Positions 17,492-25,195 of a stretch of 64,000 nucleotides of DNA are shown in pieces. The notes below the pieces were generated by a model. The model worked only from the letters and a program-made list of their open reading frames with translations, was not told where the DNA came from and searched no databases. Each line of letters starts with the position of its first letter. Within the stretch, counting starts at the first letter, position 1. Position numbers and translations under genes: made by a program. The stretch is taken from assembly GCF_008000755.1 (NCBI RefSeq), contig NZ_CP041690.1, forward strand, positions 496,001 to 560,000, read 5' to 3'. Source of the stretch: Youhaiella tibetensis. Its GTDB lineage: Bacteria; Pseudomonadota; Alphaproteobacteria; Rhizobiales; Devosiaceae.

Positions 17492-18271
17492 ATGGAAGTC
17501 GTACTTGGCAGCGAGGGCGGTAAGCTGCGGTTTGAGCAGGTGGAGACAAACACCGAGTTCACCTGCTTACTCGTGCGTCTCGACGATGGCGACTTCAGTG
17601 GATCTACGAACATCTGGGAGGGACGGGAAGTGCGGCCTACATTGGCCCCGTTCTTCGAAGAGCTGGCTCGCAATTGGCGAGGGTGGGCTGGTGTGCTGGA
17701 GTGGGAGGATATCGACCACCACCTGACGCTGAAGGCCAAACACGACGGCAGGGGGCGCGTATTGATGGCCGTGTCGTTGCGGCCCGATTTCGGTGAATTT
17801 GACCGCGAGTTACGCGGTGGCATCGTCCTTGATGCAGGGCAGCTCGATGCGATCGCTGCCGAACTCGGCAATCTCGTGCCGCAGCAGCAACAGCTGCTCA
17901 TTGGCGTTGGGAGCGGCAAGCTCATATTCGGTTCGCCGACCTTGGAGGATGACACGACCGTTGTCGGGGTGACCTACCTCAACGGCACTATTTCCGGCAC
18001 AGCGAATATCTGGGATGAACTCTATTGCATTCCTCCCGGTGGCCGGCCTCACGAGTTTTTCAGGGCGCTGGCAGATGATTGGCGTGGCTGGGAGGGCGAG
18101 CGCGTTTGGAGAGACACCTCAGGGAATTCCGTCTGGCGCGCGAGGAATGACGGTGTCAGTCGCGTCAGCCTGGCTTCTAGACTCGCCCGTCGATCTGAAG
18201 ATCTCCGGAGGGCTGTATATCGAACTAGGTCAGTTGTCTCGCATTGCCGACCGAATGGAAGTGCTGTTTGA
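17492..18271 (+). CDS. DUF6228-like protein, tandem domains, second one frameshifted
   Basis: The 259-residue product has two copies of one domain. Copy 1 (about 1-130) shows GSEGGKLRFEQVETNTEFTCLLVRL, FSGSTNIWEG, FFEELARNWRGWAGVLEW, then GGIVLDAGQLDAIAAELGNL. Copy 2 repeats GVGSGKLIFGSPTLEDD, ISGTANIWDE and FFRALADDWRGWEGERVW. After RNDGVSRVSLAS the frame diverges and ends in Arg/Ser-rich sequence. The expected end (SGGLYIELGQLSRIADRMEVLF) lies in the +1 frame up to 18317. The start has GGAGGGGG directly upstream; the TTG at 17480 overlaps that site. Family function is unknown, but such proteins occur near toxin-immunity loci. Confidence 0.7.
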   Translation: MEVVLGSEGGKLRFEQVETNTEFTCLLVRLDDGDFSGSTNIWEGREVRPTLAPFFEELARNWRGWAGVLEWEDIDHHLTLKAKHDGRGRVLMAVSLRPDFGEFDRELRGGIVLDAGQLDAIAAELGNLVPQQQQLLIGVGSGKLIFGSPTLEDDTTVVGVTYLNGTISGTANIWDELYCIPPGGRPHEFFRALADDWRGWEGERVWRDTSGNSVWRARNDGVSRVSLASRLARRSEDLRRAVYRTRSVVSHCRPNGSAV

Positions 18272-18317
18272 CCGGCCGGATTGGGCCAACCTCGGGCCGA
18301 ACGCCAAGAAAAGCTGA
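18160..18317 (+). pseudogene. Displaced 3' end of the second DUF6228-like domain
   Basis: In the +1 frame the segment reads AWLLDSPVDLKISGGLYIELGQLSRIADRMEVLF in order and ends with TGA at 18317. It aligns with the end of domain copy 1 (RGGIVLDAGQLDAIAAELG). It has no start or ribosome binding site of its own. A single-base length change between about 18155 and 18180 would join it to the upstream frame. Confidence 0.65.
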
Positions 18318-18355
18318 AACTCACTTGCATATTGCGGGATTCCATCAAGGCTCTT

Positions 18356-18373
18356 CCCCGGCGGAGGCCGGGG
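18356..18373. repeat. Short palindrome in the gap after the DUF6228-like gene
   Basis: CCCCGGC-GGAG-GCCGGGG forms a 7-bp stem. Similar CCCCGGCGGAGGCCGGGG-like sequences are common alphaproteobacterial intergenic palindromes. The 277-base gap 18318-18594 holds no gene that I can support. Confidence 0.4.
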
Positions 18374-18594
18374 TTCAGCGATGGGTTGCGCGCGTGTGGG
18401 ACCTCCAATAGGCCCCCGCTTTCGCCGGAGTGTCGGAGCGGTGCACAGCGACCGCTCGGCTCCCCCCCAATTCCAATCTCCATCGTATTTTAGCGATGGA
18501 TTTTCCACTCCCCTGCTTGGCAAGGCGCCCCTGACCGGCTTAGCCTGACCGTCTCTCCAACTCCCCTCAACCACACGACTATTCGGAGACTTAC

Positions 18595-19536
18595 ATGACC
18601 AAGCGCCGCCTCGGCCGCTCTGAGCTGTTCATCGATCCCCTGGTGCTGGGCACCAATGTGTTCGGGTGGACGGCGGACGAGAAGACTTCGTTCGATATCC
18701 TGGATGCCTTCGTGGGTGAGGGGTTTACCGCCATCGACACCGCCGATGCCTATTCGCGCTGGGTGCCGGGCAATGACAGTGAATCGGAAAGGATCATCGG
18801 TCGCTGGCTCAAGGCGCGCGGGAACCGCGACAAGGTGCTGATCTTCACCAAGGTCGGCTCGGACATGGGCCAGGGCAAGCGCGACCTTTCGGCCAAGTGG
18901 ATCGCCGAGGCGGTCGAGAACTCGCTCAAGCGCCTGCAAACCGACTATATCGACCTCTACCAGAGCCATTGGCCCGACCCGACGGTCACCCAGGAAGAAA
19001 CGCTTTCCGCCTATGACAAGCTCATCAAGGCGGGCAAGGTTCGCTATATCGGCGCCTCCAACTACGACAAGGCTCTGCTCACCGAAGCGCTCAAGCTCGC
19101 CGACGAGCTGGGCCTGCCGCGCTACGAGACACTGCAGAACGAATACAACCTCGTCACCCGCGACAAGTACGAGGGCGAAGTGCAGAACCTGCTGATCAAG
19201 AACGGGCTTTCGGCCATCACCTATTACGGGCTGGCGGCGGGGTTCCTCTCCGGAAAGTACCGCAAGCCCGAAGACCTGGTCGGGGCGCGCTCGGGTTCGG
19301 TGCAGCGCTATTTCAACGACAAGGGCCTGAAGGTGCTGGCGGCGATGGACGATGTGTCCGGGCGCACCGGAGCGGCCCTGGCCGAGATCGCGCTGGCCTG
19401 GGTGGCGGCGCAGCCGGGCGTCGCGGCGCCGCTGGCGTCGGCAACCTCGACGACGCAGCTGCAGAGCCTCGTGCGCGGGGCGCGGCTGACGCTGGCGGCC
19501 GAGGACGTAAAGCTCCTCAACGACGCAGGCAAGTAA
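18595..19536 (+). CDS. Aldo/keto reductase
   Basis: The 313-residue NADPH-dependent oxidoreductase has a TIM-barrel fold. The catalytic tetrad positions are visible: Asp in AIDTADAY (with the Tyr of the same motif), Lys in IFTKVG and His in YQSHWPDP. The nucleotide-binding end is LASATSTTQLQSL. The start MTKRRLGRSELFIDPLVLGTNVFGW is canonical for the YajO/IolS-like group. GGAGACTTAC precedes the ATG. The 19538 gene follows one base after the stop, so the two are probably one transcript. The physiological substrate is unknown. Confidence 0.93.
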   Translation: MTKRRLGRSELFIDPLVLGTNVFGWTADEKTSFDILDAFVGEGFTAIDTADAYSRWVPGNDSESERIIGRWLKARGNRDKVLIFTKVGSDMGQGKRDLSAKWIAEAVENSLKRLQTDYIDLYQSHWPDPTVTQEETLSAYDKLIKAGKVRYIGASNYDKALLTEALKLADELGLPRYETLQNEYNLVTRDKYEGEVQNLLIKNGLSAITYYGLAAGFLSGKYRKPEDLVGARSGSVQRYFNDKGLKVLAAMDDVSGRTGAALAEIALAWVAAQPGVAAPLASATSTTQLQSLVRGARLTLAAEDVKLLNDAGK

Positions 19537-19537
19537 G

Positions 19538-20077
19538 ATGCCGAGCCGGCTTCTCGCCTGGGTGGTACTGGTGCTGATGAGTACTGCTGCCGCCGCGGGC
19601 GAGGAGCCGGGCTGGCATTTTTCGCCGCTGGCCGGAGAAGGAGACCGCGCGGCCATGGGCTGTACGCTCGATACGACGAGCGTGAGCTATACCTGCCTTG
19701 TCGTCCGGTGCGCCGATGACTTTTCGGTGGCGCTGCATCTGCACACCAGCCGCGCGGGCGGCCCGGCAGGGCGCTGGGAACTGACGTTCGACCGGCAGAC
19801 CTTTCCGACGATCGCGGTGCCCGATGCCTCGCCCTATGGGGCGCGGATCGAGGGTGACGTCGCCGGGATCATCGAGGCGATCGAGCAGGGCGCGACCGGT
19901 TACATCGAGCCGGTCGAGGGCGCGCGGGGCAACAGCTCGCGGCTGCCGCTAAAGGCCTCGCTGCTGACGATCCGGCAGGCACTCTATTTCTGCGCGCCGC
20001 GCACGGAAGCGGGGCAGGAAACGCCGCCCGATATCGTGCCGCCGATGCCGCGCGAGCGCCCTCACACCGAAAGATAG
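19538..20077 (+). CDS. Small exported protein of unknown function
   Basis: The 179-residue protein starts with a signal peptide (MPSRLLAWVVLVLMSTAAAAGEE), so it is probably periplasmic. The mature part has four cysteines (MGCTLD, YTCLVVRC, YFCAP) that could form two disulfides. The C-terminal tail is Pro/Arg-rich. No family is recognised. It starts one base after the aldo/keto reductase stop, and its last 16 bases overlap the 3' end of the convergent SDR gene, so the tail PMPRERPHTER is partly dictated by the opposite gene. Confidence 0.6.
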   Translation: MPSRLLAWVVLVLMSTAAAAGEEPGWHFSPLAGEGDRAAMGCTLDTTSVSYTCLVVRCADDFSVALHLHTSRAGGPAGRWELTFDRQTFPTIAVPDASPYGARIEGDVAGIIEAIEQGATGYIEPVEGARGNSSRLPLKASLLTIRQALYFCAPRTEAGQETPPDIVPPMPRERPHTER

Positions 20078-20802
20078 CCGCCGTCCACGGGCAGGATGGC
20101 GCCGGTGATGAAGCCGGCGAGCGGGGAGCAGAGGAAGAGCGCGGCGCCGGTCAGGTCGTCGGGCCGGCCCCAGCGGCCCATCGGCGTGCGCCCGAGAATG
20201 GCGCTGTTGCGGGCATGGTCCTCGCGCAGGGCATTGGTGAGCGGGGTCTCGATCCAGCCGGGCGCGATGGCGTTGACGCGGATTTCTTCGGGCGCATAGG
20301 CGATGGCGAGCGAGCGGGTGAGCTGGGCTATGCCGCCCTTGGAGGCGGAATAGCCGGGCACGAGACTGCCGCCGAGGAAGGACAGCACCGAGGCCGTGTT
20401 GAGGATGGCGCCGCCCCGTCGCGCCAGGAGCGGGCGGCAGGCCGTGCAGAGGCGCATCGTGCCGGTGAGGTTGACGTCGACCACCTCGGCGAAGACGTCC
20501 GGATCGTGCTCGTCGCCGCGCCGGATGATGCCGGCGCAGTTGACGAGCACGTCGAGGCTTTCGAGCTTGTTGACGAATTCGTCGATGGCGAGGTCTTCGC
20601 GCACGTCGAGTTCGGCGAAGTCGATGAAGGGTTTTTCGGCCTGGGCGGCCGCGAGTTCGGACTTACCGACGCCAGTGGCGAAGACCTTCGCGCCCGCATC
20701 GGCGAAAGCGCCGGCTATGGCCAGCCCAATCCCGGACGTGCCGCCGGAAACGAGAACGGTCTTGCCGTCGAAATAGTCCAGTGCCCAGGTGCCGGTAGTC
20801 AT
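20062..20802 (-). CDS. Short-chain dehydrogenase/reductase (SDR)
   Basis: The 246-residue classical SDR has a cofactor site VLVSGGTSGIGLAIA, the NAG-equivalent VNCAGII, a catalytic Ser in NTASVLSFLGG and the YSASKGG active-site Tyr/Lys. It ends FITGAILPVDGGYLSV, as is usual. The GGTSGIG loop and downstream TGVGK do not decide clearly between NAD and NADP. It lies in a minus-strand group with a cupin and a Gfo/Idh/MocA sugar dehydrogenase, so a sugar or sugar-acid substrate is likely, but this is context only. Confidence 0.93.
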   Translation of the reverse strand: MTTGTWALDYFDGKTVLVSGGTSGIGLAIAGAFADAGAKVFATGVGKSELAAAQAEKPFIDFAELDVREDLAIDEFVNKLESLDVLVNCAGIIRRGDEHDPDVFAEVVDVNLTGTMRLCTACRPLLARRGGAILNTASVLSFLGGSLVPGYSASKGGIAQLTRSLAIAYAPEEIRVNAIAPGWIETPLTNALREDHARNSAILGRTPMGRWGRPDDLTGAALFLCSPLAGFITGAILPVDGGYLSV

Positions 20803-20834
20803 GGTGTCCTCGTTAGCGTTTGAGTCTGGGGCTG

Positions 20835-20953
20835 CCCCTCACCCGGCCTGTCGGCCACCCTCTCCCCGACGGGGCGAGGGCGTTGAGGCACGATCGAGCG
20901 ACAAATCCCCTCGCCCCCTCGGGGAGAGGGTGCCCGAAGGGCGGGTGAGGGGA
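20835..20953. repeat. 119-bp near-palindromic intergenic repeat
   Basis: The left arm begins CCCCTCACCCGGCCTGTCGG and its complement ends the element. The arms match over about 45 of 50 positions around a spacer with CGATCGAGCGACAAAT. It lies between the SDR and cupin genes of one strand. The 'CCTCTCCCCG..GGGGCGAGGG' core is the familiar mobile palindrome type of alphaproteobacterial genomes. A transcript would fold into a long hairpin. Confidence 0.75.
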
Positions 20954-20961
20954 CGCCACAA

Positions 20962-21459
20962 TCACCGCACGAACTGGTCCACATAATCGGCGCCCAGTCC
21001 CACGTTCACATAATGTCGTCGGCACATGTCGATCTTGGTGAAGACGTCTTCGAGGCCGACCTGGCGGTTGTTCTCGTCGAGGTAGATCATGCAGCCGGAG
21101 ATGTTGAAGAAGGTGATCATCTCCTCGCAGTCCTCGGGGACGGTGAGGGTGTGGATCTCGCCGGGCGGCTCGAAGACGTAGGAGCCCGTCTCGGCCACCC
21201 AGTCGTGTTCGAGATAGTGCCAGCGGCCCTTGATGACGTAGCCGTGGACGGGCGAGGGATGGAGGTGGCGCGAGAGGATGCCGGCGCGGCGGACGCGCAG
21301 GAGGTTGCACCACTGACCCTGGCGGGTGTTGAGCATAAGGGGGCGGAACCAGACGCCTTCGGCCTGGGGCACCCAGACACGCTCGTCGGAAGGCACGGCC
21401 ACGACGGCGATCTCGGGGACCGCCAGCGGATGGGTCGAGCCCTTCATGTTGTCGTACAT
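20962..21459 (-). CDS. Cupin protein, 2,4'-dihydroxyacetophenone dioxygenase family
   Basis: The 165-residue single-domain cupin resembles the 2,4'-dihydroxyacetophenone dioxygenase/ChrR-like group. The metal site is suggested by LSRHLHPSPVHGYVIKGRWHYLEHDW (His residues and Glu of the first cupin motif) and EIHTLTVPEDCEEMITFF (His of the second). The ATG at 21459 is used because GGAGG lies eight bases before it, while a TTG two codons upstream sits too close. Context with an SDR and a sugar dehydrogenase makes an oxygenase or isomerase role in carbohydrate or aromatic breakdown possible but not assigned. Confidence 0.8.
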   Translation of the reverse strand: MYDNMKGSTHPLAVPEIAVVAVPSDERVWVPQAEGVWFRPLMLNTRQGQWCNLLRVRRAGILSRHLHPSPVHGYVIKGRWHYLEHDWVAETGSYVFEPPGEIHTLTVPEDCEEMITFFNISGCMIYLDENNRQVGLEDVFTKIDMCRRHYVNVGLGADYVDQFVR

Positions 21460-21515
21460 TGACAATTCCTCCCCGGAGCCTGCCGGGGAGGTTAAGCCGG
21501 AGAGCCGGTCTCAGT

Positions 21516-22454
21516 CTACCAGTGGAACTCGTCCACGTTGTAGCGCGAGGCGAGCAGGAACGCGTCGGCGGTGAGGCGCAGGGGCGCGTCTTCGACTTCG
21601 CTCTTGCCCTTCTTCAGGAGCTCGGCGAAGTGCTCGTAGATGCGCTCGTATTCCTCGGACGGGGCTTCGACCTTGGTCTTGCCGTTGACCTTGAGGACGG
21701 TGCCGCCCTTTTCGAGCTTGAGCTCGTTCCCATCGAGCGTCTGGATGGTAATGGTCCAGATCTCCCCCGATTCCTCGAGCCAGTTGAAGCCCGCGCTCAT
21801 TTCCGGCTGGTGCGGCTCGCTGGACTTGAAGACGATCTCGGCATCCACCGGGCTCTGCCGGTTGGACGGGAATTTCAGCACCGCGCTTTTGACGAAGACC
21901 GGGAACGGCATGATCTTGGTGAAGATCGAGAGCGCGTTGATGCCCGGATCGCAGACGCCGAAGCCGCCGGCTTCCCACACCCAGTCCTGGCCCGGATGCC
22001 ACTTGCGCACGCTCTCGCGCCAGTCGATGCGGACGGAAGCCACGCCCTGCTTCCTGAGGATCGACTTGGCCTTGTCGACGGCCGCGTTATAGCGCGAGTG
22101 CCAGGTCTGGAAGAGCACGAGGTTCTTCTTCTTGGCGTAGGCGCGCAGGTCGTCGAGTTCGGAAATGGTGGGGGTCGGCGGCTTTTCCATCAGCACGTCC
22201 TTGCCGTGGTCGAGCGCCTCGCGGACGATGGCGTGGCGGACGGAGGGCGGCGTGCAGACGGCGACGAGGTTGACCTCGGGCATGGCGCGGTAGAGCTCGG
22301 CGGCGGTCTTGAACACCGGGACATCGCCGTGGCCGATGCCGCGCGTCGAGACGCAGGCGGCGAGCTCGAAATCCTTGCTCTTGTCGATCACCGGCAGGTG
22401 CTGGTCCTGCGAGATCTTGCCGATGCCGATAACCGCGATCTTCCGTTTTGCCAA
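21516..22454 (-). CDS. Gfo/Idh/MocA sugar dehydrogenase (L-arabinose / D-galactose 1-dehydrogenase type)
   Basis: The 312-residue NAD(P)-dependent oxidoreductase has an N-terminal Rossmann site IAVIGIGKISQDQHLPVI and the signature MEKPPTPT, which contains the catalytic-region Lys. The substrate part includes WHSRYNAAVDKAKS, WHPGQDWVWEAGGFGVCDPGINALSI and NWLEESGEIWTI. The size and these motifs fit Azospirillum-type L-arabinose 1-dehydrogenase and D-galactose 1-dehydrogenases, which start the non-phosphorylating pathways; the exact sugar is inferred. It is the first gene of the minus-strand group reaching to the SDR, with a cupin in between. Confidence 0.85.
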   Translation of the reverse strand: MAKRKIAVIGIGKISQDQHLPVIDKSKDFELAACVSTRGIGHGDVPVFKTAAELYRAMPEVNLVAVCTPPSVRHAIVREALDHGKDVLMEKPPTPTISELDDLRAYAKKKNLVLFQTWHSRYNAAVDKAKSILRKQGVASVRIDWRESVRKWHPGQDWVWEAGGFGVCDPGINALSIFTKIMPFPVFVKSAVLKFPSNRQSPVDAEIVFKSSEPHQPEMSAGFNWLEESGEIWTITIQTLDGNELKLEKGGTVLKVNGKTKVEAPSEEYERIYEHFAELLKKGKSEVEDAPLRLTADAFLLASRYNVDEFHW

Positions 22455-22560
22455 AGCATCCTCCCCTGGAAAGGCGGGGGTATGAAACAGGCTGCGTGTA
22501 ACGATGCAAGGGGAATGTTGGCGGGGGATGGGGGATTTTGGGCGGGGCGGGGATGGGGCT

Positions 22561-22665
22561 CACCCCCACCCTCGGTCCCTCCCCACAAGGGGGAGGGATG
22601 CGATGGCGCGCGATCGTGGCGGTAGGGCTCCCTCCCTCCCGTGGGGTGGGGACGAGGGTGGGGGC
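22561..22665. repeat. Palindromic CCCCCACCCT/TCCCTCCCC repeat
   Basis: The arms CACCCCCACCCTCGGTCCCT and, complemented, the end GAGGGTGGGGGCG flank CCCCACAAGGGGGAGGGA and a spacer with CGATGGCGCGCGATCG. It has the same unit type as the copies at 33.8 and 34.1 kb. It fills most of the gap 22455-22673 between the sugar dehydrogenase start and the AraC gene stop. Confidence 0.7.
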
Positions 22666-22673
22666 GCGCGCCC

Positions 22674-23477
22674 TTAGCCGCTGCCGAAATACCCGCGCGG
22701 CGGGGAGCCGAGCATGCGCTTGAACATGGTGGTGAAGGCGGCGACGCTGTCATAGCCGAGGTCGAGCGCCACGCTCGTTACCGCTTCGCCGGCGGCCAGG
22801 CGCGGCAGGGCGGTGAAGAGGCAGGCCTGCTGGCGCCAGGTGGAGAGGCTCAGACCCGTTTCGCGCCGGAAGGCGCGGGTGAAGGTGCGCCGGCTCATGG
22901 CAAGCCGGTCGGCCCAGTCGTCGATGACCAGGTGCGGCGAGGGGTTGTCGATGAAGCGCCGGCAGAGGGCGATGAGCCGTGGATCGGCGGGGAAAGGCAG
23001 GCCGAGCGGCGCTTCGGGAAGGCGGGGGATGGAATCGAGGAGCAGCGCCATCACCATGCCGGCGCGGGCATCGTCCGGGCGACCATAGGGCTGCATGTTG
23101 GCTTCGACGACGAGGGCCCGCGTGAGATCGTCGAGCGCGACCACCCGCAACGCTTCGGGAAGGCCCGGCACGGCCCGGGGCTGGACATAGACCGAGAGCA
23201 TGTTGACGCCGCCGAGCATTTCGACGGCGTGCTCGACCTCGGGCGGAATCCACATGGCGTGGCCGGGCGGCACCATCCAGCGGCCGATGGCCGAGGTGAC
23301 CATGACGACGCCTGTGCGGGCGTAAAGGAGCTGCGCGCGCGAATGGTGGTGCGGCTTCACCCGGTAGCCGGACGGGTAATGCGTGGGGATGGCGAAGACG
23401 GGCCCCGACGCCGCCTCGATGGTGGCGATGCGCGAGGCGTGGAGGGCCTCGAGGTCCTTTTGCTGGGATTTCGTCAT
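22674..23477 (-). CDS. AraC-family transcriptional regulator
   Basis: The 267-residue protein has an N-terminal cupin sensor domain (THYPSGYRVKPHHHSRAQLLYARTGVVMV, then GRWMVPPGHAMWIPPEVEHAV). The C-terminal AraC/XylS domain is double HTH (about 165-265; LVIDDWADRLAMSRRTFTRAFRRETGLS, VTSVALDLGYDSVAAFTTMFKRMLGSPP). The ATG at 23477 is chosen because the upstream in-frame extension is non-homologous and runs into the promoter region of the divergent MFS gene. The 96-base shared intergenic region makes that MFS exporter the likely target. Confidence 0.9.
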   Translation of the reverse strand: MTKSQQKDLEALHASRIATIEAASGPVFAIPTHYPSGYRVKPHHHSRAQLLYARTGVVMVTSAIGRWMVPPGHAMWIPPEVEHAVEMLGGVNMLSVYVQPRAVPGLPEALRVVALDDLTRALVVEANMQPYGRPDDARAGMVMALLLDSIPRLPEAPLGLPFPADPRLIALCRRFIDNPSPHLVIDDWADRLAMSRRTFTRAFRRETGLSLSTWRQQACLFTALPRLAAGEAVTSVALDLGYDSVAAFTTMFKRMLGSPPRGYFGSG

Positions 23478-23573
23478 GCCGTGGCCCACTCGCGAAGATA
23501 ATCGACCAGAGCACGAAAGCAGGACGCGCGCAATCGGCCTAAGGAGAGCGCTCGAATTGAGGAGTTTCCAATC

Positions 23574-24806
23574 GTGGCCGATACCACCGCGACTGCCCGG
23601 GAGACGGGCGCCCCACCCGCAGCCAACCCCATGAGCGAGACGGCCTTCGCCGTCATCATGGCGGTCAGCCTCGGCCATCTTCTCAACGACACCATGCAGT
23701 CGCTCATTCCCGCGCTCTATCCCATGCTCAAGGATAGCTACGGGCTCGACTTCACCCAGATCGGCATCCTGGGCTTCGTCTTCCAGGTGACGGCATCCCT
23801 GCTGCAGCCGGTGGTGGGCATCTATACCGACAAGCGCCCGCTGCCCTATTCGCTCTCGATCGGCATGGGCTTCACGCTCATCGGGCTGGTCTTCCTCGCC
23901 TTCGCCAACGCCTATTGGCTGCTGCTGGTGGGCGCGAGCTTCGTGGGCCTGGGCTCATCGGTCTTCCATCCGGAAGCCTCGCGCGTGGCGCGGCTGGCGT
24001 CGGGCGGGCGGCACGGGCTGGCGCAATCGCTCTTCCAGGTGGGCGGCAATATCGGTTCGGCCATCGGTCCGCTGCTCGCCGCCTTCATCGTGCTGCCGCG
24101 CGGACAGGTGAGCGTTTCCTGGTTCTCGGGCGTGGCGCTGGTGGGCATGCTCGTCCTTTACGGCGTGGGCCGCTGGTACGCCGCGCACCGGGCGGCCAAT
24201 GCCGGGCGCAAGCCACCGGCCCCGGCGCTGGTGCTGCCGCGCCCGGTGGTGATCCGCACCATCGCCATTCTCGTGCTGCTCACGCTCTCCAAGCACCTCT
24301 ACATGACCAGCATATCGAGCTTTTATACGTTCTACGTCATCGACCGCTTCGGGGTTTCGGTCCAGGACGCGCAGATCCTGCTCTTCGTCTTCCTTGCGGC
24401 CGTCGCCATCGGCACGGTCGCCGGCGGGCCTGTGATGGACCGGTTCGGGACGCGCTTCACCATCTGGTTCTCGATCCTGGGCGCGCTGCCGTTCACCCTG
24501 GTCCTGCCCTATGTCGACTTCACCTGGACGGTGATCCTGACATTCGTCATCGGCGTGATCCTGGCCTCGGCCTTCTCGGCCATCGTCGTCTTCGCCCAGG
24601 AACTGGTGCCGGGCCGGGTGGGCATGGTCGCCGGGCTCTTCTTCGGCCTTGCCTTCGGCATCGGCGGCATCGGCGCGGCGGTGCTGGGGATCGTGGCGGA
24701 CCGCTCCAGCATCGAGTTCGTCTTCAAGCTGTGCTCGTTCCTGCCGTTCCTGGGCCTGCTGACCGTCTTCCTGCCGCCCATCGGCAAGGGACGAGCCCGC
24801 GCCTAA
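23574..24806 (+). CDS. fsr: MFS exporter, fosmidomycin-resistance (Fsr) type
   Basis: The 410-residue protein has twelve hydrophobic helices. The Fsr signature is visible: AVSLGHLLNDTMQSLIPALYPMLKDSYGLDFTQIGILGFVFQVTASLLQP, with SSVFHPEASRVARLASGGRHGLAQSLFQVGGNIGSAIGP following. These proteins export fosmidomycin and some other drugs by proton antiport across the inner membrane. Translation starts at a GTG at 23574, preceded by TTGAGGAG at a good distance. An AraC-type gene is divergent upstream and is the likely regulator. Confidence 0.9.
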   Translation: MADTTATARETGAPPAANPMSETAFAVIMAVSLGHLLNDTMQSLIPALYPMLKDSYGLDFTQIGILGFVFQVTASLLQPVVGIYTDKRPLPYSLSIGMGFTLIGLVFLAFANAYWLLLVGASFVGLGSSVFHPEASRVARLASGGRHGLAQSLFQVGGNIGSAIGPLLAAFIVLPRGQVSVSWFSGVALVGMLVLYGVGRWYAAHRAANAGRKPPAPALVLPRPVVIRTIAILVLLTLSKHLYMTSISSFYTFYVIDRFGVSVQDAQILLFVFLAAVAIGTVAGGPVMDRFGTRFTIWFSILGALPFTLVLPYVDFTWTVILTFVIGVILASAFSAIVVFAQELVPGRVGMVAGLFFGLAFGIGGIGAAVLGIVADRSSIEFVFKLCSFLPFLGLLTVFLPPIGKGRARA

Positions 24807-24821
24807 GGCCAGATGGCGGCC

Positions 24822-25184
24822 CTATTCGGGGCCGCCTTCGCTCGCCGGCTCCCAGAGCTCGATCGGATTACCCTCCGGATCGATGATGCGCGCGAAGCGC
24901 CCGACCTCCGGGCTCGCGTCCCACTCGGCCCGCGTCTCGATGGCGATGCCCCTGGCCTTGAGCCGGGCGATGAGCCCGTCGAGGTCCGAAACGCGGAAAT
25001 TGATCATCCACTGCCGGTCGGCGGGAAAGTAGTCGGAACTGGCGTCGAACGGGGCAAAGACGGTCATGCCCGCCTGCTGCTGCCAGAAGTTGGTGACCCC
25101 CAGATGCGTCTCGTACCATTCGGCGAGCGCCTTTGGGTCCCTGGCCCTGAAAAACACCCCGCCGATCCCGTTGACCCCGGTCAT
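24822..25184 (-). CDS. VOC (glyoxalase/bleomycin-resistance fold) protein
   Basis: The 120-residue single VOC domain begins NGIGGVFFRARDPKALAEWYETHLG and ends GRFARIIDPEGNPIELWEP, the usual betaalphabetabetabeta layout with a metal-ligand Glu in IELWE. The first-strand metal residue is not clearly His (the GVFFR start), so metal binding is uncertain. It lies 11 bases downstream of the glycerate kinase on the same strand, so the two are probably cotranscribed. The substrate is unknown. Confidence 0.88.
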   Translation of the reverse strand: MTGVNGIGGVFFRARDPKALAEWYETHLGVTNFWQQQAGMTVFAPFDASSDYFPADRQWMINFRVSDLDGLIARLKARGIAIETRAEWDASPEVGRFARIIDPEGNPIELWEPASEGGPE

Positions 25185-25195
25185 GCCGGCCTCCC

